Source of the DNA: Cognatilysobacter segetis
GTDB taxonomy: Bacteria > Pseudomonadota > Gammaproteobacteria > Xanthomonadales > Xanthomonadaceae
DNA length: 39,699 nt
Assembly (NCBI RefSeq): GCF_004359965.1
Contig: NZ_SMRQ01000034.1
Span: forward strand, 1 to 39,699
Direction of reading: 5' to 3'
In this document: positions 22,175 through 30,881 of the stretch, in pieces
Layout: every line of letters begins with the position of its first letter
How positions within the stretch are numbered: position 1 is the stretch's first letter
Made by a program: the position numbers and the translations under genes
Notes under the pieces: generated by a model
The model's database searches: none
Told to the model about the DNA's origin: nothing
The model's input: only the letters and a program-made list of their open reading frames with translations

Positions 22175-23377
22175 TCAGTGCAGGTTCGGCGTGGCAGGCG
22201 TGGACGCGCTCGGCGTGAAGCCGACGTCGCTCATGCCCGGCGGAATAAGAACAGTCTTGATGCAGCCGTCCTGCTTCGCCGAGAACATGTGGTACGCGTC
22301 GTTGACGTCCTCCAGCGGCACGCGGTGCGTGATGATCTCGCGCGGCTTGATGCGGCCGGCCATCACGTGTTCGAACAGGCGGGGCAGGTGGCGCTTCACG
22401 CTCGCCTGGTTGGCGCGCACGGTCAGGCCCTTGTTGACGATGTTGCCCAGCGGGATGGCATTCACAGTCGGACCGTAGACGCCCACGATCGAGATGTTGC
22501 CGCCCTTGCGCACCGAATTGATCGCCCATTGCGCGGCCGTTGCGGCGCCCGCCTGCAGCTTCATGCGCACGCCGGTGATCGACTGCCACAGCATGCCGTC
22601 CGCCTCCGCGCCCACCGCGTCGATGCAGACGTCCGCGCCGAGCCAGTCGGTCATCTTCTTCAGGTGCACCACCATGTCGTCAACCTCCTTGAAGTTGACG
22701 ATCTCGGCCGGGCCCCACTTGGCGACGAAGTCGAGGCGGTACTCGACGTGGTCGACGACGATCACGCGCCCGGCGCCCATCAGCCACGCGCTGCGCGCGG
22801 CGAGGATGCCGATCGGACCGGCACCGAAGATCACGACGGTGTCGTTCTCCTTGATGTCGCCCATCTCGGCGGCCTGGTAGCCGGTGGGCACGACGTCGGT
22901 GAGCAGTACCGCGTCTTCGATGTGCATGCCGTCCGGGATCTTGGTCGGACCGATGTCGGCGAACGGAACGCGCACGTATTCGGCCTGCCCGCCGTGGTAG
23001 CCGCCGGTGGTGTGGGAGTACCCGAAGATGCCGCCGACTGCGGTCGATTCGGGGTTGGTGTTGTGGCAGTTGGCGAAGAGCTCGCGCTGGCAGAAATAGC
23101 AGCTGCCGCAGGCGATGTTGAACGGCACGATGACGTGGTCGCCCACCTTGAGGTTCTGCACGCTGGAGCCGATCTCCGTGACGATGCCGCAGAACTCGTG
23201 GCCGAAGATCGTCCCGACGCGGGTGTCCGGTACCAGCCCGTGGTAGAGGTGGAGGTCCGAACCGCAGATGCAGGTGCGCGTGACTTTGACGATCGCATCG
23301 TTCGGATGCTCGATGACCGGCTCGGCGACGTGCTCGGCGCGGACTTTGTAGGGGCGTCGATAGGTGGTGGCCAGCAT
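22175..23377 (-). CDS. Zinc-dependent alcohol dehydrogenase, formaldehyde-dehydrogenase-like
   Basis: A 400-residue medium-chain dehydrogenase. Catalytic-zinc residues are CICGSDLHLYHG (Cys38) and FGHEFCG; the structural-zinc cysteines are in CGSCYFCQRELFANC; the NAD(P) loop is VIFGAGPIGILAARSA. The insertion around FGYSHTTGGYHGGQAEYVRVP and the length above 380 residues are typical of the formaldehyde dehydrogenase-like branch, known for glutathione-independent enzymes such as the Pseudomonas putida one. The true substrate is not shown by sequence. The ATG at 23377 follows GAGGA; an open frame extends to 23464 without the fold. It heads an operon with the tail-anchored protein. Confidence 0.9.
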   Translation of the reverse strand: MLATTYRRPYKVRAEHVAEPVIEHPNDAIVKVTRTCICGSDLHLYHGLVPDTRVGTIFGHEFCGIVTEIGSSVQNLKVGDHVIVPFNIACGSCYFCQRELFANCHNTNPESTAVGGIFGYSHTTGGYHGGQAEYVRVPFADIGPTKIPDGMHIEDAVLLTDVVPTGYQAAEMGDIKENDTVVIFGAGPIGILAARSAWLMGAGRVIVVDHVEYRLDFVAKWGPAEIVNFKEVDDMVVHLKKMTDWLGADVCIDAVGAEADGMLWQSITGVRMKLQAGAATAAQWAINSVRKGGNISIVGVYGPTVNAIPLGNIVNKGLTVRANQASVKRHLPRLFEHVMAGRIKPREIITHRVPLEDVNDAYHMFSAKQDGCIKTVLIPPGMSDVGFTPSASTPATPNLH

Positions 23378-23730
23378 CGGGTCCTCGTCGTGTTCGATCG
23401 CGTGTGTGCCTGAACCTAGGTCGATACGGATAACGAGGATGGCAAGCCGGCCGTAGTCGCCCACGTCGAAATCGCGAACGCCGCGGCCGACGCCGCTGCC
23501 GGCACGGCCGCATGCGTGCGTCGATTCGAACGTCTGGGCGGCTGACTTCGGCGGCCCCGCGCGAGGACGCGCTGCGCTGCATCAACCACGCGGCGCGATC
23601 GCCGGATCATGATCGGTTAACCGCGCGGACCGCACTCTTCGCGCAAGGCCGTCGACAAGCAAAGCTCAGGCACCGACAGCGGCCCCCGGCGACGACCCGT
23701 GCACAGGTCCGCCGCGGTCTCGACGCTTGC

Positions 23731-23757
23731 ACGCCCCGGCAGGTCCGGGGCGTTTTT
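23731..23757 (+). terminator. Plus-strand Rho-independent terminator with no gene upstream
   Basis: A perfect 9-bp stem ACGCCCCGG/CCGGGGCGT, loop CAGGT, followed by TTTTTCTT. The nearest plus-strand gene upstream ends 2 kb away and is followed by two minus-strand genes, so this most likely ends an unannotated short transcript. Confidence 0.8.
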
Positions 23758-23847
23758 CTTGGTCGACCGCCATCCGTCACGACGGTCTCACGGCGCGTTG
23801 CGGACGCTGGCCGGGCAGTGGCGCGCGTGGCGCCGGCATTCCTCTCC

Positions 23848-23876
23848 AACCCCGGTCCGGGTGGCCCGGGGTTTTT
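23848..23876 (+). terminator. Second plus-strand terminator, about 117 bases further on
   Basis: An 8-bp stem AACCCCGG/CCGGGGTT with a 10-base loop, followed by TTTTTCTTT. It repeats the layout of the hairpin at 23731 (GC stem, then T5-C-T-T). Confidence 0.78.
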
Positions 23877-24086
23877 CTTTGCGCGATCACGCACGTCTAA
23901 CGTTGGCCGGCGCAGCGTGGCCTCGCGGTGGCCCTCCATCGCACCTCCGCCCTCGAGCGGAACCGCCTCCTGCGAGGCACGAGAGTCCCCGGCGCAGCGT
24001 CGCCGGGGATTCCCATCGGAGGCATCGACGCGGTTGCGGTGGCCGCCCGCCGCGGCCAGTGAGCGTTCCATCCACGCCGGCACGGC

Positions 24087-24323
24087 ATGCGACTCCATGC
24101 GTTCCAGATGACGGACGGCACCATGCACGTCGTGGCCGAGCGCCTCGTCGCGGTGCTCGACGCGGGCGCCGAACTCGATGGACACGACCTGGGCGTGGCG
24201 GACGTCGACCTCGAACGGCTCAGTCCGACCCTCGTGCTCGGGATCGGGCTCGATGCCTGGGCGATCGCGCGCGGGGGCGACGCGATGCTGATCCGCAACG
24301 CGCTCGCCGTGCAGGCGAACTGA
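24087..24323 (+). CDS. Hypothetical 78-residue protein
   Basis: A short ORF beginning MRLHAFQMTDGTMHVV. Codon third positions are strongly G/C, as in the neighbouring genes, and the composition (Ala, Leu, Asp, Val) is that of a soluble protein, unlike the arginine-rich shadow on the other strand. There is no signal peptide, membrane helix or recognised motif. Starts at 24087 and 24108 are both possible and neither has a good ribosome-binding site. It stops three bases from the convergent ybbP stop. The gene could be read from whatever promoter drives the transcripts ending at 23757 or 23876, or be spurious. Confidence 0.45.
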   Translation: MRLHAFQMTDGTMHVVAERLVAVLDAGAELDGHDLGVADVDLERLSPTLVLGIGLDAWAIARGGDAMLIRNALAVQAN

Positions 24324-24326
24324 GGG

Positions 24327-26827
24327 CTAGTCCTGCAGTTCGCGCAGCGTCGTCGACGGCGGCGCATCGAGCACCCGGCGCGTGGCCCACATGCCCGCCA
24401 CGAGCGCCGCCACCACGCCGACCGTGGCACCCACGATCGCCGGCTTCGCGTCGAAGGCCCAGGGCAGGTCGAACACGCGCGTGGCGATGACACCCGACAG
24501 CACCGTCGCCGCGATCGCCGCGACCAGCCCCGACAGCAGGCCGATCGCCACGAACTCCGAGGCCTGCGCCATCCGCAGTTGCCCGCGCCGCGCCCCGAGC
24601 ACCCGCATCACGCCGCCTTCGAGCAGGCGCTCGTCCTGGCTCGCGGTCACCGCCGCCAGCAGCACCAGCACGCCGGCAGCGAGCGAGAACCAGAACACCA
24701 CCTGCACGACCGTCGACACCTGGTCGCCGGTGGCGCGCACCTGCGCGAGCACGGCGTCGATGTCGATCACCGTGAGGTTGGGGAAGCGATCGACGAGCCG
24801 TGCGGTGAACCGCGGCTGCGACGCGGGCACGCGCACCGCGGTGATCCAGCTCGCCGCGTAACCGTCCAGCGCATGCGGCGAGGCGACCACGAAGAAGTTC
24901 GGGCGGAAGCTCTCCCAGTCGACTTCGCGCAACGAGGTGATGCGTGCGGTGAATGGCTGGCCGGCGACGTCGAAGGTGATGCGATCGCCGATCCTCCAGC
25001 CGAGCCGCTCCGCGAAGCGCTGCTCGACCGACAGCTCCGGCGAAGCGGGCGTGCCGCGCCACCAGTGACCGGCGACGACGCGGTTGCCGGCACCCGGCCG
25101 CGCCGCGACCGACAGGTTGAACTCGCGTTCGGCGAAGCGGCGCGCGTCGTCCTCGCGGTACGACGCGCCGCTCACCGCGCGGCCGTTCCGCTGCACGAGG
25201 CGCGCGCGGATCATCGGCACCAGCTCGGGCGCGCCGAGTCCCTGGTCGCGGATGAAGGCGCGCACGTCGCGCACCTGGTCGTCCTGCACGTTGATGACGA
25301 AGCGGTTCGGTACGTCGGTCGACAGCGAACGCTGCCAGCGATCGAGCAGGTCGGTGCGCACGAATGTCAGTAGCAGCAACGCCATGAGCCCGAGGCCGAG
25401 CGCACACACCTGCGCGACGCTCGTGCCCGCGCGCCGGCTGACGTTCGCAAGGCCATAGCGCAGCGGCCCGCGCAGCCGCGTGCGCAGGGCGCGCACGGCG
25501 AGAATCAGCCCGAAGGCGAGCAGTGCCAGCACGGCGAGCGTCGCGACGACGCCCGCGAGCATGGCGATCCCCAGCGTGGGTGACCCCGCCTTCCACCACA
25601 GCAGCGCGCCCAGCGCCGCGATGCCGAGCGCACCGACGGCCCATGCGCTCGGCTCCACGGGGTCGAGGTCGCGACGCAGCACGCGCAACGCCGGAACACG
25701 CCGCAGCGCGAGCACGGGCGGCGCGCCGAACGCGAGCAGTACGACCAGCCCGAGCAGCAGGCCCTGCAGCGCGGGCATCAGGCCGGCGGGCGGGATCGAC
25801 AGCGCGAGTTTCCGCGCCAGCCACAGGCCGACGCCCCATTGCATCGCGAACGCGAGCACGACGCCCGCGACGCTCGCCGCGACGCCGAGCAGCGCCAGCT
25901 CGCCGACGTTGATCGCGACGATGCGCCGCTGCGAGGCACCGAGGCAGCGCATGACCGCCGCGCCCGCGCGATGGCGCTCGCTGTGCCGGCGCGCGGCCAT
26001 CGCCACGGCCACCGCCGCGAGCATCACCGACACCATCGCGGCCAGGCCCAGGAAGCGCCCTGCGCGATCCAGCGCCGAGCGCACTTCGGGGCGCGCGTTG
26101 CCGATCGTCTCGAGCCGCTGGCCGCGGCCGAGCGCGGCCTTCGCCGTCGCGGTGAAGCGTTCGACCGCGCCGGCATCGCCCGCGACGATCAGCCGGTATT
26201 CCAGCCGGCTGCCTTCCTGCACGAGCCCGGTGCGCGGCAGGTCGGCCAGCGGGATGAGCACGCGCGGTGCGATGTTGAACAGATCGGTCGACGCGTCCGG
26301 TTCCTGCGTGACGATCGCCGCGATGCGGAACGTCGCATCGCCCAGCGTCACCGTATCGCCGACCTTCGCATCGAGCGCCTGCGCGCCGTTGCGCGTGAGC
26401 CAGGCGGTGCCGCGTGCCGGAGTCGCGGTCGTGACCGTTTCCGTGCCGCGCGCATCGAGTACGCGGAAGGTGCCGCGCAGCGGGAAGCCGTCGCCGAGCG
26501 CGCGCAGGTCGGCGAGCTTCAGCCGTTGCGCCTCGCCTTCGCCGACGGACGCCATCGTCGTGAGCTCGCGGGTCTCCGCCACGCGCAGGCCGGGCGCGCG
26601 CGCGGCGTCGAGCATGCGTTTGGAAGGCGGCCCGTCGCCGCGCACCACCGCGTCGCCGCCCAGCAGGCGGTTGGCCTCGATCGCGAGCGCGCGCTCGGCG
26701 CGGTCGGTGACGAAGCCGACCGAGGTCACCGCGAGTACCGCGAGCACGACGGCCGCGATCAGGAGGCGCACCTCGCCGGCGCGCAGGTCGCGCCTGAGCT
26801 GGCGCCAGGCGAGCGCGAGCGTGCCGC

Positions 26828-26831
<4 letters not shown>
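24327..26831 (-). CDS. ybbP: ABC transporter permease, FtsX/YbbP type
   Basis: An 834-residue permease with a first helix near residues 22-42, a large periplasmic region, a bundle of helices at about 265-450, a second periplasmic region, and three last helices ending before RVLDAPPSTTLRELQD. Two FtsX-type membrane cores in one chain and total length near 800 match E. coli YbbP. It forms a MacB-superfamily transporter with the ATPase encoded just upstream, whose stop it overlaps by four bases. The tesA-ybbA-ybbP layout is the same as in E. coli. The cargo is unknown; export or extraction of lipid-linked molecules is a common guess. Confidence 0.92.
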
Positions 26832-27550
<719 letters not shown>

Positions 27551-27588
27551 CATGTCTCCCATCAGGGCCGAAGCGGCCGGAGGAACGG

Positions 27589-28266
27589 ATGAACCCCGCA
27601 TATGAAGGCATGACCGCCCGCATTCAACGGCGGCTGTGGTGGCTGGTGATGGCGATGGCGCTGCTGGTCGCCCTGCCGGTGCAAGCGCGCACCCCGGCGA
27701 AGCAGGCGCCGGTGACCACGAAGACCGTGCTGGTGATGGGCGATTCGCTCTCGGCCGGCTACGGCATCGCCGTGCAGCAGGGCTGGGTGTCGCTGCTCGG
27801 GCAGCGGCTGAAGGCCACGAACCCAGGCTGGAAGGTGGTCAATGCCAGCGTCAGCGGCGAGACGACGGCCGGCGGCTTGTCGCGCCTGCCCCGCGAGCTG
27901 TCGCGCGTGAAGCCGGCGGTGGTCGTCATCGAACTGGGTGCGAACGACGGCCTGCGCGGCCTGCCGGTGCGCGACATGCAGGCCAACCTCGACCGCATGA
28001 CGAAGCTGTCGAAGGCCTCGGGCGCGAAGGTACTGCTGCTGGGCATGCGCATGCCGCCCAACCTCGGCCGCGCCTATACCGAGGGCTTCGCCAATGCGTA
28101 CACGGGCGTGGCGCGCGGCAACGGCGCGTCGCTGGTGCCGTTCTTCCTCGAGCCGATCGTCATGCAGCGCGCCGCGTTCCAGCGCGACAACCTGCATCCG
28201 ACCGCGCCCGTCCAGGGCAAGCTGCTCGACCACGTCTGGCCGGCGCTGCGCCCGCTGATGAAGTGA
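27589..28266 (+). CDS. tesA: TesA-like periplasmic arylesterase/lysophospholipase
   Basis: A 225-residue SGNH hydrolase. A signal peptide (LWWLVMAMALLVALPVQA) precedes block I GDSLSAGYG with nucleophile Ser53, block III ELGANDGLRG and block V DNLHPT with the catalytic Asp and His. E. coli TesA acts as thioesterase I, protease I and lysophospholipase L1 in the periplasm. The ATG at 27589 has GGAGGA at good spacing; a second Met at residue 8 is possible. It is divergent from ybbA by 38 bases, so its promoter must overlap the 5' part of ybbA. Confidence 0.94.
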   Translation: MNPAYEGMTARIQRRLWWLVMAMALLVALPVQARTPAKQAPVTTKTVLVMGDSLSAGYGIAVQQGWVSLLGQRLKATNPGWKVVNASVSGETTAGGLSRLPRELSRVKPAVVVIELGANDGLRGLPVRDMQANLDRMTKLSKASGAKVLLLGMRMPPNLGRAYTEGFANAYTGVARGNGASLVPFFLEPIVMQRAAFQRDNLHPTAPVQGKLLDHVWPALRPLMK

Positions 28267-28485
28267 TCAGGCGGGGACGACGCGGATCTCCACGTCGCCC
28301 AGCCGCACCGACTGGCCGGCGCGGATCTTCGCGGTCTTGCGCAGCTCCACGTGCCCGTCCACGTTGACCGCGCCGCTGGCGACGATCTGCTTGCCGGCGC
28401 CGCCGCTGTCGCACAACCCGGCCAGCTTGAGCAGCTGGTTGAGCTCGACGTACTCGCCCTCGAGTTCGAAGTCGACGACGTGCAC
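28267..28485 (-). CDS. ybcJ: S4-domain RNA-binding protein YbcJ
   Basis: A 72-residue protein that is almost entirely an S4 domain: EGEYVELNQLLKLAGLCDSG, then KQIVASGAVNVDGHVELRK and VRLGDVEIRVVPA. It matches E. coli YbcJ in length and layout. S4 domains bind structured RNA; the partner here is not known. The likely start is the GTG at 28485, two bases after the doxX stop, so it is the second gene of a doxX transcript. It converges on tesA with no gap. Confidence 0.88.
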   Translation of the reverse strand: MHVVDFELEGEYVELNQLLKLAGLCDSGGAGKQIVASGAVNVDGHVELRKTAKIRAGQSVRLGDVEIRVVPA

Positions 28486-28487
28486 GG

Positions 28488-28883
28488 TCAGCGCTCGTTG
28501 ACGCTGTAGCGGCCGGGGCCGAGCAGCGCCAGGGCGAGCGCGGACACCGCGTACATCGCCTGCAGCTCGAGCGACCAGCCGCCCTGCTCGTTGAACGCGC
28601 CGAGCTGGCGCATGTGCACCAGCATCACCGCCACCAGCATGTTGACGAACACCAGCACCGCGCCGATGCGCGCGTGGAAGCCGGCGATCAGCATCAGCGG
28701 GCCGATCACTTCGCCCAGCAGCACGCCGTAGCCGAGCGCGCCGGGCAGGCCGTGCGACTCGACCATGTGCACGATGCCGCCCATCCCGCCGTTGAGCTTG
28801 GCGAGCCCGTGGAAGAGGATCAGCACGCCGAGGGTGACGCGCAGGATCAGCTTGGCGATGTCGTGCTGGGTATTGGCGTTCAT
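28488..28883 (-). CDS. DoxX family membrane protein
   Basis: A 131-residue inner-membrane protein with four helices. LILRVTLGVLILFHGLAKL then GVLLGEVIGPLMLIAGF and IGAVLVFVNMLVAVML are the DoxX-family pattern. The family has been linked to thiosulfate oxidation, to redox stress and to quinone metabolism, none of which can be chosen from sequence alone. The start at 28883 follows GGGGA. A 10-bp dyad overlaps its predicted -10 at 28903-28928. Confidence 0.88.
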   Translation of the reverse strand: MNANTQHDIAKLILRVTLGVLILFHGLAKLNGGMGGIVHMVESHGLPGALGYGVLLGEVIGPLMLIAGFHARIGAVLVFVNMLVAVMLVHMRQLGAFNEQGGWSLELQAMYAVSALALALLGPGRYSVNER

Positions 28884-28902
28884 CGAAGTCCCCGGAGTCG
28901 AA

Positions 28903-28928
28903 CGCGGCGAGCATAGACGCTCGCCGCG
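28903..28928 (-). promoter_or_regulatory. Perfect dyad over the doxX -10 element
   Basis: CGCGGCGAGC, six bases, then its exact complement GCTCGCCGCG. On the minus strand the -10 candidate TATGCT (28915-28910) sits across the centre, 27 bases before the doxX start. That position fits a repressor operator; the regulator is unknown. Confidence 0.5.
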
Positions 28929-28956
28929 GTGGCTGTCTGCGACGCCGGGCGCGCGC

Positions 28957-28962
28957 TAGGAT
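28957..28962 (+). promoter_or_regulatory. Probable -10 of the VOC gene (TAGGAT)
   Basis: TAGGAT, 28 bases before the VOC start, in GC-rich surroundings. A start near 28969 would leave a leader of about 20 bases containing a GGAGAC ribosome-binding site. Confidence 0.45.
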
Positions 28963-28989
28963 CGCGCCGCATCCAACGGAGACGACGCG

Positions 28990-29388
28990 ATGATCGCCTA
29001 CACCACCCTCGGCACCAACGACCTGCCGCGCGCCGCGGCGTTCTACGACGAACTGCTCGCGCTGATCGGCGGCAAGCGGGAGATGGAGCAGCCGGGCTAT
29101 TTCATCGCGTACGGCAACGGCGGGGCCGGGGCCGGCCTGGGCATCACCGTGCCGTTCGACAAGCGCACGGCCACCGTCGGCAACGGCACGATGGTGGCGC
29201 TCGAGGCGAAGGATCGCGCGCAGGTGGACGCGGTGCACGCGAAGGCGCTCGCGCTCGGCGGCGCCGACGAGGGCGCGCCCGGCGAGCGCTTCCCGGGCTT
29301 CTACGCGGCCTACTTCCGCGACCTGGACGGCAACAAGCTCAACATCTGCTACATGACCTTCGACCAGTCGGCGCACGCGCCGGCCTGA
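28990..29388 (+). CDS. VOC family (glyoxalase-like) protein
   Basis: A 132-residue vicinal-oxygen-chelate protein. The two beta-alpha-beta-beta-beta repeats begin at YTTLGTNDLPRAAAFYDELL and at NGTMVALEAKDRAQVDAVHAKAL, and the end FYAAYFRDLDGNKLNICYM is the usual VOC close with the metal-ligand Glu position occupied by Asn (GNKLN). Family members include glyoxalase I, dioxygenases and resistance proteins; this subtype is usually left without a substrate. It has GGAGAC before its start and its own -10 candidate. Confidence 0.88.
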   Translation: MIAYTTLGTNDLPRAAAFYDELLALIGGKREMEQPGYFIAYGNGGAGAGLGITVPFDKRTATVGNGTMVALEAKDRAQVDAVHAKALALGGADEGAPGERFPGFYAAYFRDLDGNKLNICYMTFDQSAHAPA

Positions 29389-29501
29389 CGCCGCCGGCCC
29401 GAGCGCAGGCGCGGCGTCGGTCCGGCGCCGCGCGCGGTCGAGCGTCGCGACTGATCCGCCCTCGACATGGCCGGTGGGAGCCTTCCCTCGAGGAGGTGCC
29501 C

Positions 29502-29867
29502 ATGCACACGAAGAAGCTCGGCCTGCGCGAAGGCTTCCGCGTCGCCTTCGAGGTACGGCGCGTCCAGTGCGCGGAAATGGTGCTGGCGCCGGGCGACACC
29601 GAGGGCGGGGACGACAACTACCACCGCGGCGCGGACCGGTGGCTCTACGTAGTCGATGGCCGCGGTGTCGCCACGGTGGAGGTCGACGGACGCAAGCGCC
29701 GCGTCGCGCTGGCGCCGGGCCGGCTCCTGGTGATCGAGAAGGGCGAGCGCCACGAAGTGCGCAATACCGGCGACGGGCTGCTGCGCACGCTCAACTTCTA
29801 CTACCCGCCGGCCTTCGCCCGCGACGGCGATCCGAAAGGGCCCGGCCGCGGGCGCGCACGGCGCTGA
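29502..29867 (+). CDS. Cupin-domain protein
   Basis: A 121-residue single-domain cupin starting MHTKKLGLREGFRVAFEVRR. The first cupin motif is GGDDNYHRGADRWLYVVDGRGVA and the second PGRLLVIEKGERHEVRNTG, so metal-binding His residues are present. The last 20 residues are Arg/Gly/Pro-rich and disordered. The function could be enzymatic or binding. The ATG at 29502 follows AGGAGG six bases upstream, a very strong ribosome-binding site. It is 113 bases behind the VOC gene; the gap has a loose hairpin (GACGCCGC/GCGGCGTC, 29387-29418) and nothing else. Confidence 0.83.
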   Translation: MHTKKLGLREGFRVAFEVRRVQCAEMVLAPGDTEGGDDNYHRGADRWLYVVDGRGVATVEVDGRKRRVALAPGRLLVIEKGERHEVRNTGDGLLRTLNFYYPPAFARDGDPKGPGRGRARR

Positions 29868-29873
29868 GTCGCG

Positions 29874-30818
29874 TCAGTCGACCATGCCCTTAGCCTCGGA
29901 CGCGGCGAGCATGTCCGGATGCTCGATGCGCCGCAGCCGATGCAGGAGCGGATACGCCAGCACCGCGGCAAGGATGATCGCCACGCCCGCGTAGAACGCG
30001 AGGCTGAGCTCGCGCTGCTCGCCCAGCAGCAGGATCGCCAGCACGATCGCGTAGACCGGCTCCAGGTTCACGGCCAGCTGGGCGGCGAACGCGCTCATGT
30101 GGCGCAGCGCGACGAGCGACAGCGCGTACGGGATCAGCGTGCAGCCGATCGACAGGGCCAGCAGCAGGCCGGTGTCGCGCATCGACGGCAGCACCATGGT
30201 CAGGCCCTCGCCCGGCATCAGCAGCGCCATCAGCGGCGAGAGCACCGTGAGCGCGAGGGTGCCCGCGCCGAGTTCGATCGCGGTCACGGTCAGCGCGTCG
30301 CCGTGCTCGACCAGACGCTTGTTGAGCGAGCCGAACAGCGCGACGAGGATCGCCGACAGCGTGCCCACCGCCACGCCCGCGCGCATGCCCGGCGGGATGC
30401 CGCCCACGACGAAGGCGACGCCCGGCAGCACCGCCACGCCGAGCAGGAAATCGCGCGGCTGGAAGCGCGTGCGCGCGAGCCACGGCTCGGCGAGCGCGGT
30501 GAACACCGTGCCCAGCGCGATGCAGGTCGCGCCCACGGACGCGTTCGAGAGCTTGATCGAGCCGTAGAAGGTCAGCCAGTGCAGCGCGACCAGCACGCCG
30601 ATGCCGGCATACGCGGCCACCAGCCGCCCCGGCATCGCGCGCAGCCCGCGCCATACGCGGGGGACGCAGGCCAGCACCGCGACCACGAACAGCATGCGCC
30701 ACCAGACCAGCGGCAGTGCGCGCAGGCTGATCATCTTGCCGAGGATCGCGGTGAAGCCCCAGAGCAGGACGCAGAAATGGATCTGAAGGAAGGCGCGGCG
30801 GGTTTCGGGCGTCGTCAT
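29874..30818 (-). CDS. EamA family (DMT superfamily) transporter
   Basis: A 314-residue inner-membrane protein with ten predicted helices in two EamA repeats (residues about 12-145 and 160-295). Segments such as HFCVLLWGFTAILGKMISL, LALSIGCTLIPYALSLVAL and NLEPVYAIVLAILLLGE, with the ExYAIVLA-like close of the second repeat, are typical. DMT exporters move amino acids, their derivatives or other metabolites. It lies 63 bases behind the LysR-type gene on the same strand and converges on the cupin gene. The ATG at 30818 lacks a ribosome-binding site. Confidence 0.9.
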   Translation of the reverse strand: MTTPETRRAFLQIHFCVLLWGFTAILGKMISLRALPLVWWRMLFVVAVLACVPRVWRGLRAMPGRLVAAYAGIGVLVALHWLTFYGSIKLSNASVGATCIALGTVFTALAEPWLARTRFQPRDFLLGVAVLPGVAFVVGGIPPGMRAGVAVGTLSAILVALFGSLNKRLVEHGDALTVTAIELGAGTLALTVLSPLMALLMPGEGLTMVLPSMRDTGLLLALSIGCTLIPYALSLVALRHMSAFAAQLAVNLEPVYAIVLAILLLGEQRELSLAFYAGVAIILAAVLAYPLLHRLRRIEHPDMLAASEAKGMVD

Positions 30819-30826
30819 CGCACCAT

Positions 30827-30832
30827 TATCGA
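30827..30832 (-). promoter_or_regulatory. Possible -10 (GATAAT) just before the EamA gene
   Basis: GATAAT on the minus strand, nine bases before the ATG at 30818. Transcription would begin within about two bases of the start codon, giving a nearly leaderless mRNA. Confidence 0.4.
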
Positions 30833-30881
30833 TGCGGTCGCGCGATCCGCCGGCGACGGATCGCACGCAGCGCCATTGCGG

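Larger units (their letters stand above)
23378..24086. other. Long gene-poor gap holding two orphan terminators
   Basis: 709 bases without a convincing gene. ORFs crossing it have Arg/Pro/Ser-rich, low-complexity translations and run straight through the hairpins. It contains adjacent palindromes GATCATGATC and GGTTAACC (23605-23622), two plus-strand Rho-independent terminators (23731-23757 and 23848-23876), and a hairpin without T-run, TCCCCGGCG/CGCCGGGGA (23986-24009). The promoter of the alcohol dehydrogenase must lie at the left edge. The most economical reading is one or two small RNAs on the plus strand. Confidence 0.5.

Noticed and set aside
23512-24111. 199-residue plus-strand ORF through the gene-poor gap
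   Set aside because: Low-complexity Arg/Ser/Pro translation that reads through both terminator hairpins; not protein-like.
29387-29418. Hairpin GACGCCGC/GCGGCGTC after the VOC gene as a terminator
   Set aside because: The loop is 16 bases and there is no T-run. In DNA this GC-rich such 8-bp matches are common.
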